A stretch of DNA of 11,112 bases from NCBI GenBank assembly GCA_002770955.1, contig PCUH01000054.1, positions 1,401-12,512 on the forward strand, read 5' to 3'. This stretch comes from Flavobacteriales bacterium CG18_big_fil_WC_8_21_14_2_50_32_9 (GTDB lineage Bacteria; Bacteroidota; Bacteroidia; Flavobacteriales_E; Vicingaceae). Shown piece by piece: positions 5,203-10,997 of this stretch (the first letter of the stretch is position 1; the number at the start of each line of letters is the position of its first letter). The position numbers and the translations under genes are program-made. A model generated the notes under the pieces. It saw nothing but the letters and a program-made list of their open reading frames with translations, was not told the DNA's origin and did no database searches.

Positions 5203-6582
5203 ATGAAACACAACACCATTATAGAACCTTTTAAAATTAAGTCGGTAGAACCCATTTATATGACTACCGAAGAAGAAAGAAAGGCATTTTTAGAAAAAGC
5301 ACATTACAACACATTTTTACTCCAATCGGAACAAGTAATCATAGATTTCCTTACCGATAGCGGAACCTCAGCAATGAGTGCCGAACAGTGGGCAGGAATT
5401 ATGCGAGGCGATGAATCTTATGCCGGTTCAAAATCTTGGGAAAGAATGGAAAAAGCAGTAAAACACCTTACGGGCATGGAGTTTATTCTTCCAACACACC
5501 AAGGCAGAGCTGCCGAGAGAATTATTTACGGCTATTTAGGAGGAAAAGGCAAAACATTTATCAGCAATACCCATTTTGATACTACCCGAGCCAACATAGA
5601 ATTTTCGGGTGCAGAAGCAATAGATATCGTAATTGATGAAGCAAATGAACCAGCTTTAATTCATCCTTTTAAAGGAAATATGAATACCGAAAAATTAGAA
5701 AAACTAATTTTAGAAAAAGGTGCTGAAAACATTGGAGCAGTTATTTTAACAGTTACCAATAATAGTGGTGGTGGACAACCCGTAAGCATGAAAAACACAA
5801 AAGAAGTTAGTGCGATTTGTAAAAAACACCATGTAATGCTATTATTAGATTGTTGTAGAGTTGCTGAAAATGCTTATTTCATCAAACACCGGGAAGAAGG
5901 TTTTGAAAATTACACCTACGAACAAATTGCTCAAGAAATGTTTTCCTTAACGGATGGAGCAGCCATGAGTGCTAAAAAAGATGCTCTTATTAATATGGGA
6001 GGATTTTTAGCATTACGAGATAGTAAAATTGCAGAATCCTGCACCAACTTATTAATTATCACTGAAGGATTTTCTACTTACGGAGGTCTTTCTGGTAGAG
6101 ATATGGAAGCGTTGGCAATTGGTATAAAAGAAGTTTTTGAACCTGCTTACTTGGAATACCGAATTAAAAGTACCGCTTACTTGGGCGAACATTTGCACAA
6201 AATGGGTGTTCCGGTAATGATGCCTATTGGCGGACATGCCGTATATATTGATGCAAAAAAACTATATGACCACATTCCTGTTAATCAATATCCTGGACAA
6301 GCTTTAGCTTGCGAGCTTTACTTAAAAGCGGGAATTAGAACAGTAGAAATAGGCTCTGTAATGTTTGGAAAATATGATGAAAACGGAAAACTAATTCCTG
6401 CACCAATGGAACTAGTGCGTTTGGCTATTCCAAGAAGAGTTTACACACAAAGCCACATTGAATATGTAATTGAAACTTTTGATGAAATACTCAAAAACAA
6501 AAAACTAGTTAAAGGATATGAAATTATAAAAGAAACGCTTTTACTGAGACACTTTACTGCTCATTTTGAACCTACAAAATAA
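5203..6582 (+). CDS. tnaA: Tryptophanase (L-tryptophan indole-lyase)
   Basis: PLP-dependent beta-eliminating lyase that splits L-tryptophan into indole, pyruvate and ammonia in the cytoplasm. At 459 residues it is full length for the family (E. coli 471). Visible hallmarks are LTDSGTSAM (50-58), the PLP site SAKKD with the Schiff-base lysine as the second Lys (K259), D216 and R219 in the cofactor pocket, and GGHAVYID (343-350). Overall wording is often closer to tyrosine phenol-lyase (EPFKIKSVE, YNTFLL, GRDMEA, IPRRVYT). However, three positions that separate the two enzymes are tryptophanase-like: D126 in FDTT (Thr in TPL), I383 in VEIGS (Arg in TPL) and H450 in RHFTA (Phe in TPL). Tryptophanase is therefore preferred. 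No TnaC-like leader peptide and no permease gene adjoin it. It starts at ATG 5203 without a Shine-Dalgarno sequence and ends in a strong terminator. Confidence 0.93.
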   Translation: MKHNTIIEPFKIKSVEPIYMTTEEERKAFLEKAHYNTFLLQSEQVIIDFLTDSGTSAMSAEQWAGIMRGDESYAGSKSWERMEKAVKHLTGMEFILPTHQGRAAERIIYGYLGGKGKTFISNTHFDTTRANIEFSGAEAIDIVIDEANEPALIHPFKGNMNTEKLEKLILEKGAENIGAVILTVTNNSGGGQPVSMKNTKEVSAICKKHHVMLLLDCCRVAENAYFIKHREEGFENYTYEQIAQEMFSLTDGAAMSAKKDALINMGGFLALRDSKIAESCTNLLIITEGFSTYGGLSGRDMEALAIGIKEVFEPAYLEYRIKSTAYLGEHLHKMGVPVMMPIGGHAVYIDAKKLYDHIPVNQYPGQALACELYLKAGIRTVEIGSVMFGKYDENGKLIPAPMELVRLAIPRRVYTQSHIEYVIETFDEILKNKKLVKGYEIIKETLLLRHFTAHFEPTK

Positions 6583-6588
6583 CTTACC

Positions 6589-6621
6589 AAACCTAACAGG
6601 TTTTTGAAACCTGTTAGGTTT
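6589..6621. terminator. Bidirectional intrinsic terminator between tnaA and the convergent cluster
   Basis: A perfect 15-bp stem, AAACCTAACAGGTTT (6589-6603) and AAACCTGTTAGGTTT (6607-6621), with a 3-base loop starts 7 bp after the tnaA stop. The arms end in TTT on both strands, so it can stop transcription in both directions. The minus-strand gene's stop codon (6620-6622) overlaps the stem. Confidence 0.85.
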
Positions 6622-6997
6622 AATTAGCTTCACTTAATTTCTTATCCATAATAACAACATAAACATGGTCATTTTTTATGTTATTAATATCCACTCCAAA
6701 ATTCATTATTTTTTGTTGTTGCATTTTAATTAATTCAAGGTGGTTTTCGTTATGATGAGTGAAAATATAAAAACTTTTATCCCCAACATAGTCCAACACT
6801 GTTTCTATAATTTGCATATTAGTTTCCTTTATTTCGCTTCTTTTTTGGTTAAAGTCAGCAATAGGAATTTTATATTTATCTTCAAAAATGGTTGTTAACA
6901 CAAAATTACCTTTAAAAAAGGCATCCATATTTTCTACGTCCCAAATTTCAAAATTTTCGTATAGCCGACACATTTCGGCAAAATCTTCAACTAACAT
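6620..6997 (-). CDS. Unrecognised 125-aa protein, partner of the HTH-less Crp-like protein
   Basis: I do not recognise this family. It is a soluble, acidic protein with no signal peptide or membrane segment. The N-terminal part is rich in acidic and aromatic residues (EDFAEMCRLYENFEIWDVENMDAFF), followed by a charged middle and a hydrophobic strand near the C-terminus (DHVYVVIMDKK). A central stretch (KSFYIFTHHNENHLELIKMQQQ) has two adjacent His residues. The start ATG (6995-6997) overlaps the end of the upstream cNMP-domain gene by 7 bp, so the two are almost certainly translated from one message and probably act together. The stop lies in the terminator shared with tnaA. The tight overlap and matching base composition argue for a real gene. 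Confidence 0.6.
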   Translation of the reverse strand: MLVEDFAEMCRLYENFEIWDVENMDAFFKGNFVLTTIFEDKYKIPIADFNQKRSEIKETNMQIIETVLDYVGDKSFYIFTHHNENHLELIKMQQQKIMNFGVDINNIKNDHVYVVIMDKKLSEAN

Positions 6998-7416
6998 CTT
7001 ATTGAATTTTTAGAATGATTTTCAATTTGTTTTATTAATGAACTGATGTATTGAATTAATTCTAATGAAAGGTTGTTATTTTCTTTTAAAAACACTTTAA
7101 AGTCATCAATTAACACTTGGTAAAGCAATGTTTGTTCATTTACTAAAGCAGAATAAGCACTTTCGGAATTGTTAAAAATGAAATCAATACCAACCAAATC
7201 GCCACCATTTTGGTGTACAATTTCTACACTGTTGGTTAATCCTTTTTTAATAAGTGAGACATCGCCTTGTTCAATTAAATAGATATAATTTTGATTCTCA
7301 CCTTCTCTAAATAAAAAATCACCCTGTTTGTGCGTGGAAATACGTTTAGAAATATTCTTTACTTTGTCAACTAATTCTTTAGATAAACGAATTATATGTA
7401 ATTTTTCATTATTCAA
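6991..7416 (-). CDS. HTH-less Crp/Fnr-like cyclic-nucleotide-binding-fold protein, TTG start
   Basis: A 141-residue protein covering only the sensory beta-barrel and dimerisation helix of the Crp/Fnr superfamily: GDFLFREGENQNYIYLIEQGDVSLIKKG (32-59), GGDLVGIDFIFNNSESAYSALV (71-92), and a C-terminal amphipathic helix (SLELIQYISSLIKQIE). It stops where a helix-turn-helix would begin. No Glu-Arg phosphate-binding signature is visible, so cAMP binding is unlikely. The segment VGIDFIFNN parallels VGYRSIFNN of the full regulator next door, suggesting a paralogue. There is no ATG in frame between the upstream stop (7438-7440) and the conserved fold, nor any internal Met, so the TTG at 7414-7416 is the probable start. 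Its stop overlaps the next gene by 7 bp. It could sequester or form heterodimers with the Fnr-like protein; that is speculative. Confidence 0.72.
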   Translation of the reverse strand: MNNEKLHIIRLSKELVDKVKNISKRISTHKQGDFLFREGENQNYIYLIEQGDVSLIKKGLTNSVEIVHQNGGDLVGIDFIFNNSESAYSALVNEQTLLYQVLIDDFKVFLKENNNLSLELIQYISSLIKQIENHSKNSIRC

Positions 7417-7438
7417 AATATTATTTTTTAATTTTAAT

Positions 7439-7446
7439 CAAATTTC
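7439..7446 (-). promoter_or_regulatory. Predicted -7 box for the HTH-less regulator cluster
   Basis: The minus strand reads GAAATTTG, matching TAnnTTTG at 7 of 8 positions counting the two free ones. Its 5' end is 29.5 bp from the centre of the dyad at 7470-7481, exactly the spacing seen at the promoter of 7516-8235. Transcription would start near 7434, about 17 nt before the TTG codon. Confidence 0.4.
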
Positions 7447-7469
7447 ATTGATTTTCAGATTACTAAAAA

Positions 7470-7481
7470 TGACTTACATCA
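7470..7481. promoter_or_regulatory. Fnr-type dyad upstream of the HTH-less regulator
   Basis: TGAC-TTAC-ATCA is an inverted repeat of TGAC/TGAT half-sites with a 4-bp spacer, the geometry of Fnr-family operators. Including one flanking base it shares 11 of 14 positions with the complement of the dyad at 8285-8296. Centred about 41 bp before the predicted start of transcription, it is placed for activation. Confidence 0.5.
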
Positions 7482-7515
7482 TAAAACAAAATGATATTTC
7501 TTAGGTTTGATGAAA

Positions 7516-8235
7516 TTAATCAAAAACATTAGCCGCTCTTAACAATTTTTTTATATCAAGTAATTTAATGTCTTTACCCTTTAATTCGATAAGTTTTTCT
7601 TTATCAAAATCAGATAAAATTCGAATAGATGTTTCTGTTGTTGTACCTGCAATATTAGCAATTTCTCTTCTGGTTAGTGTTGAGTCGATTGTTATTCCAT
7701 CTGCTTTAAAACCATAGGCTTCATTTAGCAAAAGAAGTGCTTCTGCTATTCTTTCTCGCACATGTTTTTGTGCCATGTGTGTTATTTTTTCCTCTGCTCT
7801 CTTTAAATCATCCGACAAAATATTCATCATCGAAAAGGCAAAACAATTGTTTGTTTTAATCAATTCGGTAATATAATTTTTAGAAATAAAACAAACATCA
7901 GTATCTTCAATAGCTGTAGCTGATGCATAATATGTATCATTATTAAAAATAGAACGATATCCAACAATATTGGATGCTTTTGCTAATCGGACAATTTGGT
8001 CTTTGCCTTCATCTCCCATTTTATGAATTTTAACCTTCCCTTTATAAATACAATAAATACCATGAGGTTGGTTTCCTTCACTAAAAATAACTTGTCCTTT
8101 TTTGAATGAAATGTTTCTTTTGTATTCTGATATATTTTCTATTTCATTTATATCTAGACTACAAAAGATTGAAATTCCTTCTTTTTTATGTTCACAATTA
8201 ATACAAGTTGGTATGTTTATTTTTGTATAGGTCAT
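7516..8235 (-). CDS. Fnr-type Crp-family transcriptional regulator with candidate Fe-S cysteines
   Basis: Full-length 239-residue Crp/Fnr regulator: N-terminal cysteine region, sensory barrel (about 40-125; FKKGQVIFSEGNQPHGIYCIYKG), long dimerisation helix (about 130-165), and winged helix with recognition helix TRREIANIAGTTTETSIRILSDF (188-210). Cysteines at 11, 14 and 25 near the N-terminus plus C115 in DTDVCFISK correspond in placement to the three N-terminal ligands and the distant fourth ligand (C122 in VCEI) of E. coli FNR, so an oxygen- or NO-sensitive [4Fe-4S] cluster is plausible. N-terminal spacing (2 and 10 residues) differs from E. coli. In the recognition helix, Glu201 and Arg205 match FNR Glu209 and Arg213, while Ser212 is replaced by Ile. 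A matching TGAC-N4-GTCA dyad precedes its own promoter. Divergent to moeA. Confidence 0.88.
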   Translation of the reverse strand: MTYTKINIPTCINCEHKKEGISIFCSLDINEIENISEYKRNISFKKGQVIFSEGNQPHGIYCIYKGKVKIHKMGDEGKDQIVRLAKASNIVGYRSIFNNDTYYASATAIEDTDVCFISKNYITELIKTNNCFAFSMMNILSDDLKRAEEKITHMAQKHVRERIAEALLLLNEAYGFKADGITIDSTLTRREIANIAGTTTETSIRILSDFDKEKLIELKGKDIKLLDIKKLLRAANVFD

Positions 8236-8253
8236 AATTTTGTCTTAATCTCC

Positions 8254-8261
8254 CAAAATTC
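8254..8261 (-). promoter_or_regulatory. Predicted -7 box of the Fnr-type regulator gene
   Basis: The minus strand reads GAATTTTG, one mismatch from TAnnTTTG and the same mismatch as the box at 7439-7446. Its 5' end is 29.5 bp from the centre of the dyad at 8285-8296. Transcription would start near 8249, about 13 nt before the ATG. Confidence 0.4.
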
Positions 8262-8284
8262 ATAAATAAATTAGTCAAAAAAAC

Positions 8285-8296
8285 TGACATAAGTCA
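8285..8296. promoter_or_regulatory. Fnr-type dyad between the regulator gene and moeA
   Basis: TGAC-ATAA-GTCA is a perfect dyad with a 4-bp spacer. It is centred 29.5 bp upstream of the predicted -7 box of the Fnr-type gene, suggesting self-regulation. It lies 114 bp upstream of the divergent moeA start and could also influence that gene, but the distance makes this less certain. Confidence 0.55.
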
Positions 8297-8381
8297 TTTA
8301 AATCAATATTTTTTTATGACTGAATTGAGAAATAACTAATTTTAAAATTTCGACTTACTTATAAAACAAATTCTAATTTTA

Positions 8382-8389
8382 TACCTTTA
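8382..8389 (+). promoter_or_regulatory. Candidate -7 element of moeA
   Basis: TACCTTTA matches TAnnTTTG except at the last base and lies 21 bp before the moeA ATG, giving a leader of roughly 15 nt. No clear -33 TTG is present at the expected distance. Confidence 0.35.
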
Positions 8390-8410
8390 AATACATTAAA
8401 AAAAATATAT

Positions 8411-9586
8411 ATGATTACTGTTAAAGATGCTCAAGAAAATATCATTAAAAATACTTCTTTAGCCAAAATTATTGAAGTGGATTTATCTAGTGCATTGGGA
8501 AGCCATTTAGCTGTGGATTTATATAGCCCCCACCCTATTCCTTTTTTCAATCAATCTGCAGTAGATGGCTATGCTTTTAATTTTAACCAACTCCTTGCTT
8601 CTTATACTATTGTGGAGAAAATTCCTGCTGGAGACACCAGAAGAATAACAATAAATGAAGGTGAAGCTGCTCGAATTTTTACTGGTTCAAAAGTTCCTGA
8701 TGGTTGTGATACTGTTATTATGCAAGAATTTACTAAGGTGGAAAACAATCAACTTTTTGTTGATGATGATCAATTACAAAAAGGAGGAAATATCCGAACC
8801 AAAGGTTACCAAATTAAACAAGGAGATATTGCACTCAGCAAAGGAACAATTTTAAATCCTGCAGCTATAGGTTTTTTAGCTACCTTGGGCATTACTGAAG
8901 TAAGCATTTTTACCTTACCAAAAGTGAGTATTTTAATTACAGGCAATGAGTTGGTTCCTCTTGGAGAAAAACTAGCTGAAGGTCAAATTTATGAATCTAA
9001 CAGCTTTATGCTAAAAGCTGCTTTTGAAAAGATGCACATTTCTCCTAGAATCATACACATTAAAGACGACCAAAAAGCGACAACCAATGCCATTACCAAT
9101 GCTCTTAACAATTCAGACATAGTAGTTTTATCGGGAGGTATTTCTGTGGGCGATTACGATTTTGTTCAGCAAGGTATTTTAGAAAATGGAGTAACCCAAA
9201 TTTTTTATAAAGTGGCTCAAAAACCAGGGAAACCACTATTTTTTGGCAAAAAAGAAAACAAAGCAGTTTTTGGTTTACCGGGCAATCCTGCTGCGGCACT
9301 TACTTGCTTTTACGAGTATATTTTTCCTTACATTAACCTTTCTTTTGGGTTGAAACAAGCTTTTCTAAATCAATTGCAACTTCCTATTAGTAAAGACATT
9401 AAACAAAAACCAGGTAGAGCTACCTTTTTAAAAGCAACTACCGATTTTAAAACCGTTACTCCTTTGGAAGGTCAAAACTCTGATGCCTTACAATCTTTTG
9501 CTCATGCAAATGCGTTACTACTCACACCTGCTGACGCAGCAATGATAAAAAAAGGCGAATTGGTAACTGTGCATTTGTTGCCTTAA
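8411..9586 (+). CDS. moeA: Molybdopterin molybdenumtransferase
   Basis: Inserts molybdenum into adenylylated molybdopterin, the last common step of molybdenum cofactor synthesis; cytoplasmic, acting with MogA/Cnx1G-type proteins (not in the window). At 391 residues it is close to E. coli MoeA (411). Domains are readable in order: N-terminal PFFNQSAVDGYA (44-55, Asp52 matching the conserved active-site Asp59 of E. coli), GSKVPDGCDTVIMQE (92-106), GDIALSKGTILNPAAIGFLATLG (138-160), the MoCF-binding core SILITGNELVPLG (173-185), VVLSGGISVGDYDFV (238-252), KPGKPLFFG (271-279) and GLPGNPAAALTCF (288-300), then the C-terminal domain IV. The start is an ATG preceded by an A-rich stretch. It appears monocistronic: the next 553 bp hold no gene. 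Divergent from the Fnr-type regulator. Confidence 0.95.
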   Translation: MITVKDAQENIIKNTSLAKIIEVDLSSALGSHLAVDLYSPHPIPFFNQSAVDGYAFNFNQLLASYTIVEKIPAGDTRRITINEGEAARIFTGSKVPDGCDTVIMQEFTKVENNQLFVDDDQLQKGGNIRTKGYQIKQGDIALSKGTILNPAAIGFLATLGITEVSIFTLPKVSILITGNELVPLGEKLAEGQIYESNSFMLKAAFEKMHISPRIIHIKDDQKATTNAITNALNNSDIVVLSGGISVGDYDFVQQGILENGVTQIFYKVAQKPGKPLFFGKKENKAVFGLPGNPAAALTCFYEYIFPYINLSFGLKQAFLNQLQLPISKDIKQKPGRATFLKATTDFKTVTPLEGQNSDALQSFAHANALLLTPADAAMIKKGELVTVHLLP

Positions 9587-9589
9587 CCC

Positions 9590-9636
9590 AGAAAATTAAC
9601 TTCGTTGAACTCGCAAGCTCGGTTCATGAATTTTCT
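9590..9636 (+). terminator. Hairpin after moeA, possible terminator
   Basis: AGAAAATT (9590-9597) pairs with AATTTTCT (9629-9636), enclosing TGAAC/GTTCA (9606-9610, 9622-9626). It starts 4 bp after the moeA stop. Only a short TTTTCT run is present and no clear T-tract follows, so termination is plausible but not certain. Confidence 0.4.
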
Positions 9637-9644
9637 ACGATATA

Positions 9645-9696
9645 AGTAATACCAACAAATTTAGCTATTTTCAATAGCCCAAATTTGCGTATTACT
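9645..9696. repeat. Nested stem-loop
   Basis: AGTAATAC (9645-9652) pairs with GTATTACT (9689-9696). Inside, AAATTT pairs with a second AAATTT, and GCTATT with AATAGC around the loop TTC. All three helices are collinear, giving 20 base pairs in a 52-base segment. Confidence 0.55.
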
Positions 9697-9718
9697 ATTC
9701 CTATAATTATCGGAAGGG

Positions 9719-9805
9719 ATTAACCGCTTTGCTTCCCACAGCCCTTCGCACATTCATATAATTCGCTTCGCTTTTGCATGAATAAAGCGGGTTAATGGAA
9801 TGTGC
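9719..9805. repeat. Crossing inverted repeats (pseudoknot-like order)
   Basis: ATTAACC-GCTTT (9719-9730) pairs with AAAGC-GGTTAAT (9784-9796, one bulged G). The adjacent ATTCAT (9752-9757) and ATGAAT (9778-9783) extend this fold. GCACATTC (9748-9755) pairs with GAATGTGC (9798-9805) outside it, so the order of arms is A-B-A'-B'. The second helix and the ATTCAT helix compete for the same bases. Confidence 0.4.
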
Positions 9806-9893
9806 CAGTGTATCTTCATCAGTGCATGTGTGATTTTGCTCGTGGCTATTTCATAATTTTAATATTACAATTATTAAAGGTTTGTTTTCAATG

Positions 9894-10077
9894 GGGTGTA
9901 CGACAAATTTCACTTTTACTATTTTTCATCAGTTAATAGTAACTGCGAGGCTTTTAACTTTTTCTTTTTGCTTGATCAAAAAGAAACAAAAAATCAAGAC
10001 TTCTGATAAATTTCTTACTTAACTCTTGTAATGTTCCAATACTTTCATTTATTAAAAGGGATATTTGTCGTACACCC
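9894..10077. mobile_element. 184-bp segment bounded by 15-bp perfect inverted repeat, MITE-like
   Basis: GGGTGTACGACAAAT (9894-9908) and its exact complement (10063-10077) bound a non-coding interior. Inside are AGTTA-ATAG-TAACT and two mutually exclusive hairpins, TTTCTTTTT/AAAAAGAAA (9961-9969, 9978-9986) and CTTGAT/ATCAAG (9971-9976, 9993-9998). No clear target duplication flanks it (aatg versus aacg is the nearest), so mobility is unproven. The cttgatcaaaaagaaac core resembles words I associate with dispersed Bacteroidota repeats. Confidence 0.45.
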
Positions 10078-10139
10078 AACGCACTCTTTACTTAGTTATC
10101 TAATTGAAATTCTGTAATCTTGTCAAAATAGTATTATAT

Positions 10140-10577
10140 ATGGTTAAAATTGTTTTCTTTACATTTATTTTTTTTGTTTTTTCCTCTTTTTTGGTAGCTC
10201 AAATTGTTGATCCATCAACATTGCCAGACGGTTGGCATAAGGTGCAAATACAGCCTGGTGTTTACTACGATGGTGAAACGATAGCAGGACACTTAGAAGG
10301 AAAAGGGGAAATGATTTGGGCAGATAGTAGTTCTTATTCAGGTAAATGGAAAACTAACATGCGACATGGAAAAGGTACTATGAAATGGAAAAATGGTACC
10401 ATGTTTATGGGGAAATTTAAAAATGATGAAATGATTAAAGGAACTTTTATTTTTGAAAACGGAGATAAATATTATGGGAAATTTCAAGACGAAAAATTTC
10501 ATGGAAAAGGAATATTTTTTAAAAGAGATGGATCCGTTGAGAAGGGAGTTTGGGAATATGGCAAAAAAGTGAAATAG
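10140..10577 (+). CDS. Secreted MORN-repeat protein
   Basis: A 145-residue protein with an N-terminal signal peptide (1-20, MVKIVFF...SSFLVA, cleavage before QIV) and tandem MORN motifs of about 22-23 residues. The clearest are YSGKWKTNMRHGKGTMKW (66-83), FMGKFKNDEMIKGTFIF (89-105) and YYGKFQDEKFHGKGIFF (111-127); a degenerate copy precedes them (GHLEGKGEMIW, 50-60) and a partial one follows (GVWEYGK, 136-142). MORN arrays form extended beta-sheets and often mediate surface or protein contact; no enzymatic role is implied. The frame could begin with a TTG at 10104, but the ATG at 10140 places the signal peptide at the N-terminus and is preferred. Its stop directly abuts the stop of the convergent membrane-protein gene. 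Confidence 0.8.
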   Translation: MVKIVFFTFIFFVFSSFLVAQIVDPSTLPDGWHKVQIQPGVYYDGETIAGHLEGKGEMIWADSSSYSGKWKTNMRHGKGTMKWKNGTMFMGKFKNDEMIKGTFIFENGDKYYGKFQDEKFHGKGIFFKRDGSVEKGVWEYGKKVK

Positions 10578-10997
10578 TTAAACCACTTTATTCTTGGAAT
10601 TTAAAAAAAACATTCCTGTTATTAGGCTAATTATTATACCTACCATTAACATATAAAAAAAGGGTGTAATTAATTGTAGAAAAGAAATTTCTAGATACAT
10701 AGCAATTAATTCATCCATTCTTCCAATGATTATATAAATTATTACTGGCAATGTCATAGTGCTACATACTAAAAATGTTAATATGACCGCTTTCCAATAA
10801 TTAATATTATTCTTTTGTTTTATTTTATAAAACAAAAGAGTTGAAAAGATTATTAAAGGATAAATTATTGTACCAAAGATTACTTTAATATTAAATTTAT
10901 GGCTTAATATAATAAAGAATATTAATAAGATACTACCTGCAACTCCAAATATCAATATTGTAGGTATCATATTTTTATTAAAATAACTTGATTTCAT
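10578..10997 (-). CDS. Small four-helix membrane protein, family not recognised
   Basis: A 139-residue hydrophobic protein with four predicted membrane helices: about residues 11-31 (PTILIFGVAGSILLIFFIIL), 38-57, 68-90 (VILTFLVCSTMTLPVIIYIII) and 107-131 (LITPFFYMLMVGIIISLITGMFF). It has a short basic N-terminus and basic C-terminal tail. The layout, with a NYWKA stretch before helix 3, is reminiscent of DUF4199-type small membrane proteins of Bacteroidota, but I cannot assign it with confidence. Start ATG at 10995-10997. Its stop codon is immediately next to that of the MORN gene (tag then tta), with no terminator between them. Confidence 0.6.
   Translation of the reverse strand: MKSSYFNKNMIPTILIFGVAGSILLIFFIILSHKFNIKVIFGTIIYPLIIFSTLLFYKIKQKNNINYWKAVILTFLVCSTMTLPVIIYIIIGRMDELIAMYLEISFLQLITPFFYMLMVGIIISLITGMFFLNSKNKVV

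Larger units (their letters stand above)
9587..10139. other. 553-bp non-coding stretch of stacked inverted repeats
   Basis: No credible ORF. It holds the hairpin after moeA; a nested stem at 9645-9696 (AGTAATAC, AAATTT and GCTATT pairing with AATAGC, AAATTT and GTATTACT); a segment at 9719-9805 where two helices cross; and the 184-bp repeat-bounded segment at 9894-10077. Between these, 9806-9893 shows nothing notable. TAATCTTG (10115-10122), 18 bp before the MORN-protein ATG, fits the -7 consensus with one mismatch. Confidence 0.55.

Noticed and set aside
6052..6237. Minus-strand frame inside tnaA
   Set aside because: Antisense shadow of tryptophanase.
5203..6582. Tyrosine phenol-lyase as the identity of this gene
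   Set aside because: The three specificity-determining positions (D126, I383, H450) are tryptophanase-type.
8347..8363. Third Fnr-type site upstream of moeA (cgacttacttat, similar to gacttacatcat at 7471)
   Set aside because: It lacks dyad symmetry, and the position 29.5 bp before the moeA -7 box does not hold TGAC/GTCA half-sites.
8655..9299. Two short frames (8655-8855 plus, 9105-9299 minus) inside moeA
   Set aside because: Both lie within the fully conserved moeA frame and show no independent features.
10104..10139. TTG-initiated N-terminal extension of the MORN protein
   Set aside because: It would put 12 extra residues before a well-formed signal peptide; the ATG at 10140 fits better.
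9587..10139. CRISPR array or integron attC sites in the repeat-rich spacer
   Set aside because: No regularly spaced direct repeats are present, and no RYYYAAC/GTTRRRY pair with attC architecture was found.
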